Part shown: positions 1 through 8,887 of the stretch, piece by piece
How positions within the stretch are numbered: position 1 is the stretch's first letter
How the letters are laid out: the number at the start of each line of letters is the position of its first letter
Source: Cylindrobasidium torrendii FP15055 ss-10
Taxonomy: Eukaryota; Basidiomycota; Agaricomycetes; Agaricales; Physalacriaceae
NCBI GenBank assembly: GCA_000934385.1
Contig: KN880664.1
Coordinates: forward strand, 1 to 36,977
Reading direction: 5' to 3'
Length of the DNA stretch: 36,977 nucleotides
Made by a program: the position numbers and the translations under genes
Notes under the pieces: model-generated
The model's input: only the letters and a program-made list of their open reading frames with translations
Told to the model about the DNA's origin: nothing
Database searches by the model: none

Positions 1-164
1 TGAGGGATCGCCCCCAAGTGGCTCAGGTGGAGTCCAAGCACGAATGCCTAATCAGGCGATGCATCGTGGTGGGCACCGCACCGGGCAGTTGCCCTGTATT
101 TTGACAGATCTATGACTAATTAAAATCCGAGTATTTAAGGCATATTTTAGCGTAGCATCACCTC

Positions 165-309
165 AGTCGTTTACCACGAACTGAGGTGTACGTACTTTCT
201 TTTCCTTGCTACGCGACACGCACTAAACGCCTCTCTATAGCTTACTTAAACCTTCTCAGGTAGCTAGGAGTCGTTTACCACGAACTGAGGTCTTACTTAA
301 ACCTTCTCA
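165..309 (+). repeat. Two direct copies of a 41-nt block, one interrupted by an exact 53-nt GT-AG segment
   Basis: Copy 1 is 165-187 joined to 241-258 and copy 2 is the uninterrupted block 269-309. The two halves (23 and 18 nt) match perfectly between copies. The only difference is 188-240, which starts GTACGT, ends TATAG and carries a CTAAAC branch-like motif 18 nt before its end, so it has every mark of a fungal spliceosomal intron. The boundaries are unambiguous because the flanking bases differ. The copies are 10 nt apart and lie just upstream of the F-box gene, probably in its leader. Seen directly: the repeat and its gap. Inferred: that copy 2 is a spliced, RNA-derived copy. Confidence 0.85.
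188..240 (+). other. Probable 5' leader intron of the F-box gene
   Basis: A 53-nt segment with a GTACGT donor, a pyrimidine-rich stretch after the donor, CTAAAC near the 3' end and a TATAG acceptor. It is missing from the second copy of the surrounding repeat at precisely these splice boundaries, which is independent support for it being removed from RNA. No transcript was available. Confidence 0.6.
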
Positions 310-351
310 ATAACAGCCAACATACAAACCATTGACAAAGAAATCAAGACG

Positions 352-1959
352 ATGGAAGCCGCTACCCAGAGGCTCAAGGACCAGCGCCAGGAGGCCGAGG
401 TCTTTCTCCGTGCACATAAAGGCCTTCTCTGCCGCGTGCACGATCTCCCAAACGAGGTTCTTTGTCAGATATTCCTTGGCTGCCTCCGCTCAGGAGGACG
501 TTATAGTTTGTACGGACGCAAGGATCTCTCTGAATCCAGCGCACCGTGGAACATAATATCGGTATGCCGCAGATGGCGTCAAATTGGGTGCGACCTGCCC
601 CGCCTCTGGACCGGACCCTCGTTGAAGCTCCGGAGTCCATCCGAGCTGAAGTTTGGACGGAACATGTGGGGAAAATCGAATCGGATAACAACGGCGTTGA
701 CAAGAGCAAAGAAAGAGTCTCTCACGCTGGATGTCGACTTGGATAGCGAGGAGCCGTCACGTTACCTCTCGTTTCTTTCCGACATTTTCCCTCGTGTGGA
801 AACTCTCTACCTTCGTGGTCATCCGGGGAGATACAAGATTGACGAAGACGCGGAAGAAAACGACTTCCCAAGCTTGCGCAAGCTCTCGGTGACAGCAAAA
901 ATTACCGATACCGATACCGACCGACTTCCGGACGACGTAGCCAACACCGTACACTGGGATAGGCTACTGGCTATCATCCAATCATGCCCCTCTCTACATG
1001 AGCTCGAGCTTCTCCTTGACGTGGACGACGATGTCCTTTGGGCGTCCAATATCCATCTCCAGCTGGAGAATTTGAACTTCTCCCTAAAGGAGCTCAAGAC
1101 CTTAGTTCTACAGGCAGGTAGCCTCCGTTGCACGGCGCACCTCTTACGACACTGTTCATCCATCACTGAGCTCGACCTTCGTAGCTGCTCCGTTTCAGAC
1201 TCGGAGACCATCACGAGCCCCATCCTCTTACCGAACTTGCACACGCTGCGACTCGACGAAGACGGCGAGGTTTTATCGCATCTAAAATGCCCTTCGCTTC
1301 GCCATGTCATCAATACAGGGTGGTATGGTCTCCCTATTGTAAGGCTTCACGACCTGCTTGCGCTGTCCAAATGTGCGTTAGAAAGCCTTGACTTGACCAT
1401 CGACAATTGCACTGGTGGCACATATACTGAAGCCAGGGATGGGGAATGGGACGCCTTGCTCCCTCTTCTTGCCAGCCTGAAGACACTCACACTTCGTGTG
1501 AGCGTCCGGGAAGAACTGAAGACTCTGTCGAATCTCACGCGGCCCAACGTGTTCCCGCATCTCGAGACCCTCAACCTGCGCTGCAAAGCGGATTTTGACG
1601 ATCTCGCCGTGCCGAAATATAAGGACGCGGACATTGTCATCGAAAGGTTCTTGGAGGTGTGCATACACAAGAAGGGTGGGCCGCGTTTGAGTAGATTGGT
1701 GATTATGTTTGAAAGCATACTGGGGGCGGCAACCAGAATGTTTATCAAGTCGAAAGAGGCTCCCGATACATGCGAGCCGCATACTAGGGAGTCAACACTC
1801 TTGCCGCGGCTGAAGAATTGGAAGGCGGAGGGAATATGGGTCTGTGTAGGCCAGCTTGACAGACGAAATTATTCTGCTTTCTACAACGAGGATACCGACG
1901 GGGTGGTGGTAGCATCCGACCGGCACACCGGGGTCGTCCAGTACGAGGCAATAGTATGA
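352..1959 (+). CDS. F-box-like protein with LRR-like C-terminal region
   Basis: Single open frame of 535 residues from ATG 352. Residues about 1-30 form a charged coiled-coil segment, followed by an F-box-like motif (LPNEVLCQIF at about 38-47, then VCRRWRQI and LPRLWTGPSL). The rest is leucine-rich and resembles the degenerate LRR regions of mushroom F-box proteins. These proteins are thought to bind Skp1 and pick substrates for SCF ubiquitin ligases; the target here is unknown. The frame stays open upstream to 301, and that extra stretch continues the coiled coil, with an acceptor-like AG at 315-316. A further upstream exon is therefore possible and the start is uncertain. F-box genes are greatly expanded in Agaricomycetes, so a specific function cannot be assigned. 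Confidence 0.85.
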   Translation: MEAATQRLKDQRQEAEVFLRAHKGLLCRVHDLPNEVLCQIFLGCLRSGGRYSLYGRKDLSESSAPWNIISVCRRWRQIGCDLPRLWTGPSLKLRSPSELKFGRNMWGKSNRITTALTRAKKESLTLDVDLDSEEPSRYLSFLSDIFPRVETLYLRGHPGRYKIDEDAEENDFPSLRKLSVTAKITDTDTDRLPDDVANTVHWDRLLAIIQSCPSLHELELLLDVDDDVLWASNIHLQLENLNFSLKELKTLVLQAGSLRCTAHLLRHCSSITELDLRSCSVSDSETITSPILLPNLHTLRLDEDGEVLSHLKCPSLRHVINTGWYGLPIVRLHDLLALSKCALESLDLTIDNCTGGTYTEARDGEWDALLPLLASLKTLTLRVSVREELKTLSNLTRPNVFPHLETLNLRCKADFDDLAVPKYKDADIVIERFLEVCIHKKGGPRLSRLVIMFESILGAATRMFIKSKEAPDTCEPHTRESTLLPRLKNWKAEGIWVCVGQLDRRNYSAFYNEDTDGVVVASDRHTGVVQYEAIV

Positions 1960-2413
1960 AGTATAGACTTCCTTATTTCAGAGAACAACACTGCATTGTT
2001 TTATTGCGTGCTCATTGAAGAGCCCCACACTGAGCATAGCTGGTCTAGGCCAACACCTCAGGCCTTACGTGTTACGCCTCAGGGTTACCTCTTGAAGTTC
2101 AGGTTCAGGCCCGGCCGCAATGCCTGAAGCTTAGCTTGATACTCAAAGTCTTTATTAACCCTACATAGCTCATGCATCATGTCTGGTGAAGGAGTAGTCA
2201 TTGTGCCGGTCAAGGGGGCTTCTGTACCATCCGAGCGAGAAACAAGGCGGCGATTCATATGGCACAGTGTACGGTGACAGTGAACACAGCCGCCGCCAGC
2301 GCCAGACCGCCGGCGTTACTTTGTAGTCATGTGACCCGCTGATGTGATCAATCATCACAGCGAGGAGCTTGTGAAAGAACCGTCACTATCAACCATTGTC
2401 ACTCCCGACTCTG
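1960..2413. other. Intergenic region
   Basis: About 450 bases between the F-box stop and the MYND start. No ORF with a recognisable motif and no clear TATA box were seen. Confidence 0.6.
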
Positions 2414-4081
2414 ATGCCTCAGTCAGATGGTGAGCAGCAGGGGAATTTATTCGTATTGCGCACTTATCATTCAAAAGACCTCCTTTATTTCGCCGTTCGA
2501 ACACGCGAAACCTCGCATGTACCAGTAAATGTCGAGATCAATGGGTGCATTGTCCCAACACCGCATCCCGCAACTATAGCGATATTCATTGACTCTCTTT
2601 CCAACCCCGAACGCCCTACTCGGTGCTCGTTATTCTACGCTGGCATCGAGCGCCAGCTCACTTCGTTTCGGGAGAACACTGAGAATTTGCGCCGCGTACA
2701 TCCAGAGGTTTTTGAGGCTGCCGTGCGATTTGTATCACACCCAAGAGGTATCCAGGATATACTGTCTATGACATCCTCGGCCTATATCTGCGATTGCCCA
2801 GATGACGATGACTGGTGGGTTCATGATACCGCCGGCCACTACCCAACAAAGCCATCTGAGGCAGGCGCGCAGCTCTTCGACAGTATTTGCGCGGTTATCC
2901 ACAGAGGTTTGATTGACGAAAGTATCGTTGGGCTTACGATGCCATGGCCTACCATAGAGAAGCTAGTCAGGCAGTCGGACAAGTCAGGCAAGAACACTGC
3001 ACGCGCTATCTGGCCATCGAAGTATACCGATGTTTTTGGAGAAAACCCTCAAAACATTATCCAAATGCTCTGGAACCTTCTAAATCTCTTCCCTGATGCG
3101 ATCCACCCCCTCTTCCTTCTGCACACGTTGACGAAGCTGTCGCGTTCGACTGTGATGGCGGCACTCGCAAACGTTCCAGGCTGGGCTGTACAGCTGTTGG
3201 AACACGCAAACAAAACATTGGATGCCAACCACCAACTTCGGGGCTACCGTGGAAAGTTCGATATCCTACTGGATCTGTTGGAAGAGACGACAAACGAATT
3301 CTCTTACGGTGGCTCCAATTTGAATCTGTTTCACGCATGGCGCCGTGATAACCAAGAGATCGACCGAGACGTCGTCCTCTTTGCCTCGCGCGCGCTCTGT
3401 CTTGACGTGTTCAAGGATAAACAGAATGAGCATACAAGGAGGCTTGTTACGATCGGAAGCTTTTTCTACGAAACCCGCGAGTCCATGAACATCATCGCTG
3501 GTTACACGCTTATCGACAACAAGTGGCCGCCTCTGTCACCGCGTATCGACACTTCACCGACATATAACCCGTTCGCGAGATACCACGACGACCCAGGTCA
3601 AGTCAAGCTCGAAGCATGCAAGAGGATCCATCTTGCGGTCATATCCAATCAATGTGCTTCGCCAGACTGCCTGGCATCTACAGACACTCTGGGTCGTAAA
3701 CTACAGGCGTGTGGTGGCTGCCATATCGTGCGTTACTGCTCTCAAGGCTGCCAGCACGCTGCTTGGAAGCATTCCGACATCCCACACAAGGCGGTCTGTC
3801 GCCTCTACTCAACGATCACCAAGAAGCTTGGAATCGACTGGAAAAGATGCACGTACCCAGACCAGCAGGATATCCTGAAGAAGACTTTATCATCTATGAC
3901 GGAGAAAGAGGCGCGGGACGCAATAGACCACGAAAAGAACTTCATGACATGGCGGTCGTTGTTGAGGTCCAGTCCTTCGAAGACGTTGGACGCCAACGAG
4001 TTCCGAAAATTTACGCATCGTATGTACAGTACTATGGAGATGGTAGAGCAGCAAAGGGCTCGCAGCGCTGCCGGAAAGTAG
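2414..4081 (+). CDS. MYND-type zinc-finger protein
   Basis: Uninterrupted frame. The first in-frame ATG is at 2414, giving 555 residues; the frame also reads back to a TTG at 2396 that is not a likely start. A MYND finger near the C-terminus spans about residues 414-462, with the Cys pairs CASPDC, CGGC and CSQGC followed by the final H and C ligands (IPHKAVC). MYND fingers bind proline-rich partners or nucleic acid and occur in many fungal proteins of unknown role. The long N-terminal part has no motif I recognise. The short tail after the finger is charged. The gene is convergent with the arrestin-like gene, leaving under 200 nt between stops. Domain call is firm, biological role unknown. 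Confidence 0.85.
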   Translation: MPQSDGEQQGNLFVLRTYHSKDLLYFAVRTRETSHVPVNVEINGCIVPTPHPATIAIFIDSLSNPERPTRCSLFYAGIERQLTSFRENTENLRRVHPEVFEAAVRFVSHPRGIQDILSMTSSAYICDCPDDDDWWVHDTAGHYPTKPSEAGAQLFDSICAVIHRGLIDESIVGLTMPWPTIEKLVRQSDKSGKNTARAIWPSKYTDVFGENPQNIIQMLWNLLNLFPDAIHPLFLLHTLTKLSRSTVMAALANVPGWAVQLLEHANKTLDANHQLRGYRGKFDILLDLLEETTNEFSYGGSNLNLFHAWRRDNQEIDRDVVLFASRALCLDVFKDKQNEHTRRLVTIGSFFYETRESMNIIAGYTLIDNKWPPLSPRIDTSPTYNPFARYHDDPGQVKLEACKRIHLAVISNQCASPDCLASTDTLGRKLQACGGCHIVRYCSQGCQHAAWKHSDIPHKAVCRLYSTITKKLGIDWKRCTYPDQQDILKKTLSSMTEKEARDAIDHEKNFMTWRSLLRSSPSKTLDANEFRKFTHRMYSTMEMVEQQRARSAAGK

Positions 4082-4277
4082 CCCATGAACTTTACCCAAA
4101 CTACAGTACTCACAACGGCCGAAGGATGAAATGTAAAGAAAGTCAAGATGATTCCGCTGTGGACAGAAGTGACCCTCTTCGTCCTATGTAACGAGAAATT
4201 GCGTGGCCTGACGGTGTCTGGAAAAATAGAGCGTTATGCAGTCATTCAAAGGGTGAAGTACAATAAAATTAAAATGC

Positions 4278-5681
4278 CTATATGTTTATTTCCGGGGTAT
4301 AAGTCCATGGATCCGTGACTAAACGAATAGGGATATACTTTTGTGTGACGGCAAATGCGGAGTCCACATGCGGGGCAACAGTCACGACGATGAAGTCCCT
4401 CACAGTCAGTTGACTTGCTGTGAAACCCCCGACCTGCACATCCTGGCCAGGCGTGCATTGTACAGAACCTTCCCAGTCGAGGACCTCGTCATCCTCCGAG
4501 GCAAGACGTGCTGGACGCGGTGGGACTGGCACAAGGGTACCGGAGCCAATGTTGATGTTCTTGCCGGAAGGATGTCCGTCACTGGCTTCGAGGGCAACAT
4601 GCCGAATGAGGCTCACACTGAGCGAGGCCGACGGAGTGCTCGTGAAGAGTTTTTGAAGGGACGTGAGGCGGCCGCTGATTTGTACATGCAAGGGTATCAA
4701 GTCGGAGATGGCGAAGACGCGAACGGAGGGAATGAACACCTTGACAGGAAGTCAGTATCAACGGCTGTGCAACATGAATGATATGCGTACATCAAGGATC
4801 ACAGGTATCTCGATGGATGCCCGTGTTGGCTTGAGTGTTATTGGTGCGAGAATTTGTACCCATTCTTCCGGCGAGGACTTGACGCCATAGAAAAGCGAGC
4901 CAGGGACGATGGGGCGACTAGGCCGTGTTCGAGGATGGTAAATCAGAGGTATGCGGAAACTTGAGATCCATCAATATAGTTCAAAGACGGACAGGCAAAA
5001 CTAACTCACCATTGTGTTCGCGGTAGAAGCGAGAGCTTGCGTCGAACGCAAGTGACCGTCACCAGTAGGGTATAGACCGATGATACAGACAATGCGCCTC
5101 CTTTGTCCGAGTACTCAAAACTTGGGGGCAGTGGTTGAGTCTTGCCTCTGAAATCGTAGCTTTCGGGGAATGCGATGTCGAATGCGATGGAGGAAGGGCA
5201 TAGTCTTGAGCCGGACGAGGTTTGTGACCACAAGAAATCTTCGTTCGAGGCTGTCGGTATAGAAGAGCCACCTCCTCTTGCAGTGCAATAGTCGAGGCGG
5301 CCAAGAAGCTGTGAAAAAACGCCGGTTAGGCGGACAAAATTAGACGTAGGCATATATGCTTACCTTCACGCTGACCTCTTGGACCATTGAGGGCTTATCC
5401 AATAGAATAGCGCCCGCGACCGAGCCGGAGGCGCCGTAGACAGGTGTTGAGGCGTAAGGCGCTTGCTCGGTGAAGACAACCGTGGTGTTCCCGTCTTTGT
5501 GAACAATTGTATCCGTCGCTCGTGTTGACGCGCGCGTTCTTGGGGAGAACTCGAGGCGTTCTTCCCCACCGGCCGGGTCGAGCGAATAATGAGGCGGAGA
5601 CGTCAGGTCGATGGGCAGAGACATATGTTCTTTGTGGTCGGTACTGGTCGACGCGTCGAATGCGAAGCATGTTGAGTCCAT
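4278..5681 (-). CDS. Arrestin-like protein
   Basis: Four exons by reading frame: 5681-5364, 5308-5010, 4959-4791 and 4739-4278, giving 415 residues. Donors are GTAAGC, GTGAGT and GTACGC; the last intron has a CTGAC branch site. Features matching basidiomycete arrestin-fold proteins are the segment PLPPSFEYSDKGG followed by a beta-rich stretch (VYTLLVTVT), a basic linker, YHPRTRPSRPIVPG, the phrase VKSSPEEW, and the second half with PLHVQISG and TVRDFIVVTVAP. Fungal alpha-arrestins act as adaptors for ubiquitin ligases on membrane transporters; that role is an inference here and no PY motif was noticed. Start chosen as ATG 5681 because the next upstream ATG lies near the probable TATA region. 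Family assignment is moderate and exon structure is fairly firm, since all four exons stay in phase. Confidence 0.7.
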
Positions 5682-5750
5682 TGTTTGATGTATGTGAATG
5701 GTAGTTGTAAGCAAGGAGGACGAACAGTGCCCTTTGGTGTCCGTCCGTTG

Positions 5751-5759
5751 ATATATAAA
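5751..5759 (-). promoter_or_regulatory. Possible TATA box of the arrestin-like gene
   Basis: TTTATATAT on the minus strand, about 70 nt upstream of ATG 5681. Confidence 0.35.
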
Positions 5760-6458
5760 CTGTGCCACCCAGGTCCAGTCTGCGCTCCGACTGAGTTCGA
5801 GTCAACACCCAAAATGGGGATCATAATTGGCATCTGAGTCAGGCGTAGTCAGGACAAAACGTCGTTGCTTTTGTTTTTGCTGTTTGTTTGATGCGTCATG
5901 AGAATCGTCGCAGTTTGTCCTGCTACGGTTGCGGTACCGAGTCGACATGACTCGGTATGGATTTCCTGCGATTGTGGCGCCAGTCAAGATTCAAGAAGAG
6001 TAGAAAATCCCAGGATTTACGAAAGGACCACTCTGTGAAGCAGAGAACTTGGAGTTCTGGGAATGCGTTCGTTAGTACTAGGCCAGTGCAATAAACTCTA
6101 ATGTTGCGCAAAATGCCCTTTACCTTGCAGGTACGCCCGAAGAGGGCGGAAGGACGGAATCAAGAGCCAGAGTCGCTGTCAGCAGGTGATAGCGGTGGCT
6201 ACGGCGTAGTGGCCACAGGTCTGGCTAGTCTAAGCACCACTGCTGCGCCATTCTGGGATGGAATCCATCGAGCAAGAGTGATTTCTCAGTGGAAAAAATA
6301 AAAATTGACAGAGATTGCGGGCCTGTCGGCAATGTCGACTAACTGTCTGTTCTTGCAGATGAAGAGCAGAAGCAAAGGACAATAGCGATCGGCGAGCGCT
6401 GCTGATCTCAACACGGCATCCTCTCGGCAAAACTTCTTGGCTTTGTACGCTGTGCATT
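5760..6458. other. Divergent intergenic region
   Basis: About 700 bases between the divergent arrestin-like and histidine-phosphatase genes. Presumably holds both promoters. No coding motif or repeat was seen. Confidence 0.5.
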
Positions 6459-7480
6459 ATGCTTGAGCTCACTTTTGCAAGTCCAATTTTCGGTCCATTT
6501 TATTCCTGGTAATGGAATTGAGCAGATCAGACACGGTGAATCTACCGATAACATAGTATGGCTTATAACTTGGGTGAAGCCTTGAGGTTTAACATGCCCG
6601 CTAGCACTCGATTTGGGCTGGCTGGAAGGATGCTCCGCTTTCCAATCATGGCAAGAACTTACTTTCGTGCGCATTGCAGCCGCTCATTTGCTTTTACCAG
6701 GCATGAACGTGCGTTTGCGGCGCGCAGTGCTTCAATCCCTAAACGTTGATAGCAAGCCAAAGCTGTCGGAGAGTCCTTCTCATCCACCAAATTCACGTCT
6801 ATATACACGTCCGACCTTCAACGTGCGTATTCGACGGCCCAAGCCATATTTGAACGCCAGCCGGCTCCAACACCGCCCCTCGTAACGTCCGAGCTGCTGA
6901 GAGAACAGCACTTTGGTGAAGCCGAAGGAACATCGTTCGTCAAACGAATCTTCCCGGATGTCAACCTCTCAGACCGCAGCGCTCGATTTCCTGGTGGGGA
7001 AAGCAAAAACGACCTGTGGGAGCGTGCCGAACGGGTGCTTGACGAGATTCTGCTGCCTTTACTCGACTCGGACACCGGTGAAACTTCTCGTATTGCTGTT
7101 GTCAGTCATGGGCTTTTTATCAAGGAGATGATTTATGCTCTCATCGCCCGCGACCTTCGCCAACATGATCCTATAACCAAAGGCCTCCGGAACACGGCTT
7201 GGGCAAGAGTGTTAGTAGACGTACGCCCCTTATTCTTCTTGGCTGGCAGGTGTACTGAACGTGGTCGTATCCAGCGAAAGGACCGAGGAAAGCTTTTGGT
7301 ACACCTCTCGGAGTTCAACCGACATGAACATTTGGGGAACGTCGTAAGCACAGATTTCACTCACGACGCTGCCCGCTCATGATGACCACGAAGGTGCGAC
7401 AAAAGGGCGGTATCGGGAGCTCAGCGCATGATGCTAAACAGAAAAGCATACGTGACTTCTTTGGCGGCGCAAAAGCTTAG
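6459..7480 (+). CDS. Histidine phosphatase (phosphoglycerate-mutase-like) with C-terminal PIP-box-like motif
   Basis: Seven exons: 6459-6476, 6526-6555, 6605-6650, 6701-6708, 6753-7220, 7275-7343 and 7394-7480, giving 241 residues. The catalytic RHGES motif is at residues 8-12, followed by WAGWKDAPLSNHGMN, the SDLQRA segment (Arg58), LREQHFGEAEG (acidic residue region), and the second catalytic histidine in SHG (His153), so all key residues of the superfamily are present. Introns 1 and 3 begin with GC (GCAAGT and GCAAGA) and end with AG; the fourth exon is only 8 nt and completes the family phrase NHGMNQA. The C-terminus QKSIRDFF (229-236) fits the PCNA-binding pattern QxxIxxFF. The substrate is unknown; members act on phosphosugars, phosphoproteins or other phosphoesters. 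It ends 91 bases from the oppositely oriented small secreted protein gene. Confidence 0.85.
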
Positions 7481-7571
7481 CGGACATTTCATAGAGCTCT
7501 CAATGACTTCTAGTCTCAAAATGATTGTCCAATTGTTCGATTGCCCAACCCGATTGCAATAACCCCAACGT

Positions 7572-8130
7572 CTAACAATATTCGTAGCCCCAGTACTAGA
7601 AATCGCGACAGTCAACACTTCGGCGCGCTCTTGGGAATGGTAGGAAGACGTACGTGCGCGCACTGAGTGCAGGAAGTATCGGTGCCGTTCACAACCGGAA
7701 TATTCCCTGAGCCACCCCAATTCTCGCCGGTGTTGTCGAAAACGGTTATGCTAGCGCCTTTGCCGCCTCGTGCCACAACAGTCCATGAAACAGAAGGTCT
7801 ATGACAGCAACATCAGCATGAAGAATACATGAGAGCTTGGTGAACTGGAGGCGCACTCATCGACCTGATCCTGGAAGAAGATTCCGCCAGTGTCCTGGTA
7901 GATGGTGTAGCGGTAGGGTCCTTCGGTCGGGGTCCAGGACCATGTATACTCAGTGCACGTCTCGAGTTGCTCGGGGAGATCGTTCTTCAGCGGCTGCGTA
8001 AGTATACAAAAGATCTGGCATAAGTAGGTATAATGTCACGCACGAAAGTAATGGTCTCGTCGCGAGAGGTCGGGGTGGCAGTGGCCAGGAGGGACGCGGC
8101 CAGGAGAACGAAACCAGAAGAGAACTGCAT
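7572..8130 (-). CDS. Small secreted protein, copy A
   Basis: Four exons: 8130-8044, 7993-7857, 7798-7654 and 7595-7572, giving 130 residues. The first about 18 residues (MQFSSGFVLLAASLLATA) form a secretion signal. The mature part has a CTEYTWSW segment, GPYRYTIYQDTGG, a beta-like stretch with GKGASITVFDNTG, and NGTDTSCTQCA near the end. The overall pattern of an aromatic W-x-W sheet with paired cysteines resembles Kre9/Knh1-like or Ser-Thr-rich cell-surface modules of basidiomycetes, but this is only a resemblance. The last exon encodes just YWGYEYC. A paralog at 21425-21980 has the same exon pattern, the same phases and the same last-exon ending, which strongly supports this model. Function unknown. 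Confidence 0.8.
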
Positions 8131-8201
8131 TGTAAAGTCAAGAAAGGCTGAAGAGGTAAACGACGAGTGTCTTGGAGTCTACTGAGCGACTCAGTCTCGA
8201 G

Positions 8202-8209
8202 CTTATATA
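8202..8209 (-). promoter_or_regulatory. TATA box of small secreted protein A
   Basis: TATATAAG on the minus strand, 72 nt upstream of ATG 8130. The same octamer lies upstream of copy B. Between the TATA box and the ATG, the leader motif CGAGTGTCTT (plus-strand sense, 8164-8173) sits 34 nt from the start, exactly as in copy B. Confidence 0.6.
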
Positions 8210-8887
8210 GCTTCTGGGTACCGTTGGGTTGCCTGTGCGACGGTCAGTGGTCCCCGACGGGACTTTGGCATAGACGTATGGCCCTGTGCCTTTGTGTCGG
8301 GGCTACTCTTTCGGTCAGTTCTTGTCTCGTAGATGATTTTCTCGGCACGCTAGCCCTACTCAATTTGAGACTACTTGAGCCGTAGAGAGAACAATCGAGA
8401 AACCAATCACACTCGAAAATCCGGGAGATGTGGTGTTTCTGAGCGCGTGGCTGTAAGAGAGTAGTTTTATAGAGTGTGGAATGTAAGCGGGATGCGTCCC
8501 TGCCGGCGTAGTACAGTGCGCGTCTACCGGAATGCATGAGGAAAGTAGTTGGATTTCTGCTCCAGAGTTCATTGGTATACTTCTGTACCTGCATAGATCT
8601 GTTCTCGATGATATGTACGCGCCGTTTCCAATGAGTGGCACCGTGACAGCGGGCGCAGCGCGATGTCGATCGTTTCCTCGATCACGTTTTCTCACGCCCA
8701 ATGCCCAACATCGAGTGCTGTAGTCCGTACGATTGTCAAACGATATCTGAAGTAGTCAAGTAGAGCAAGTTAATTTGCGGGTCATGTAGATGAATCATAG
8801 TATGCAATAGAGTACAACGGTGAGCTAGGCAGATACATGGAATGAATAGCTAATGGATAAATTTATGAGCTCGGGGTCGTCTAAAGG
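8210..8887. other. Intergenic region
   Basis: About 680 bases upstream of small secreted protein A and downstream of the first aspartic protease. Short ORFs here carry no motif. Nothing else recognised. Confidence 0.5.

Noticed and set aside
2396..2413. Start of the MYND protein at a TTG codon
   Set aside because: TTG is not a credible start in a fungal nuclear gene; ATG 2414 follows six codons later in the same frame.
6691..6710. RHE-like triplet read as a broken catalytic motif of the phosphatase
   Set aside because: It lies in a wrong frame inside an intron; an intact RHGES is encoded at 6529-6543.
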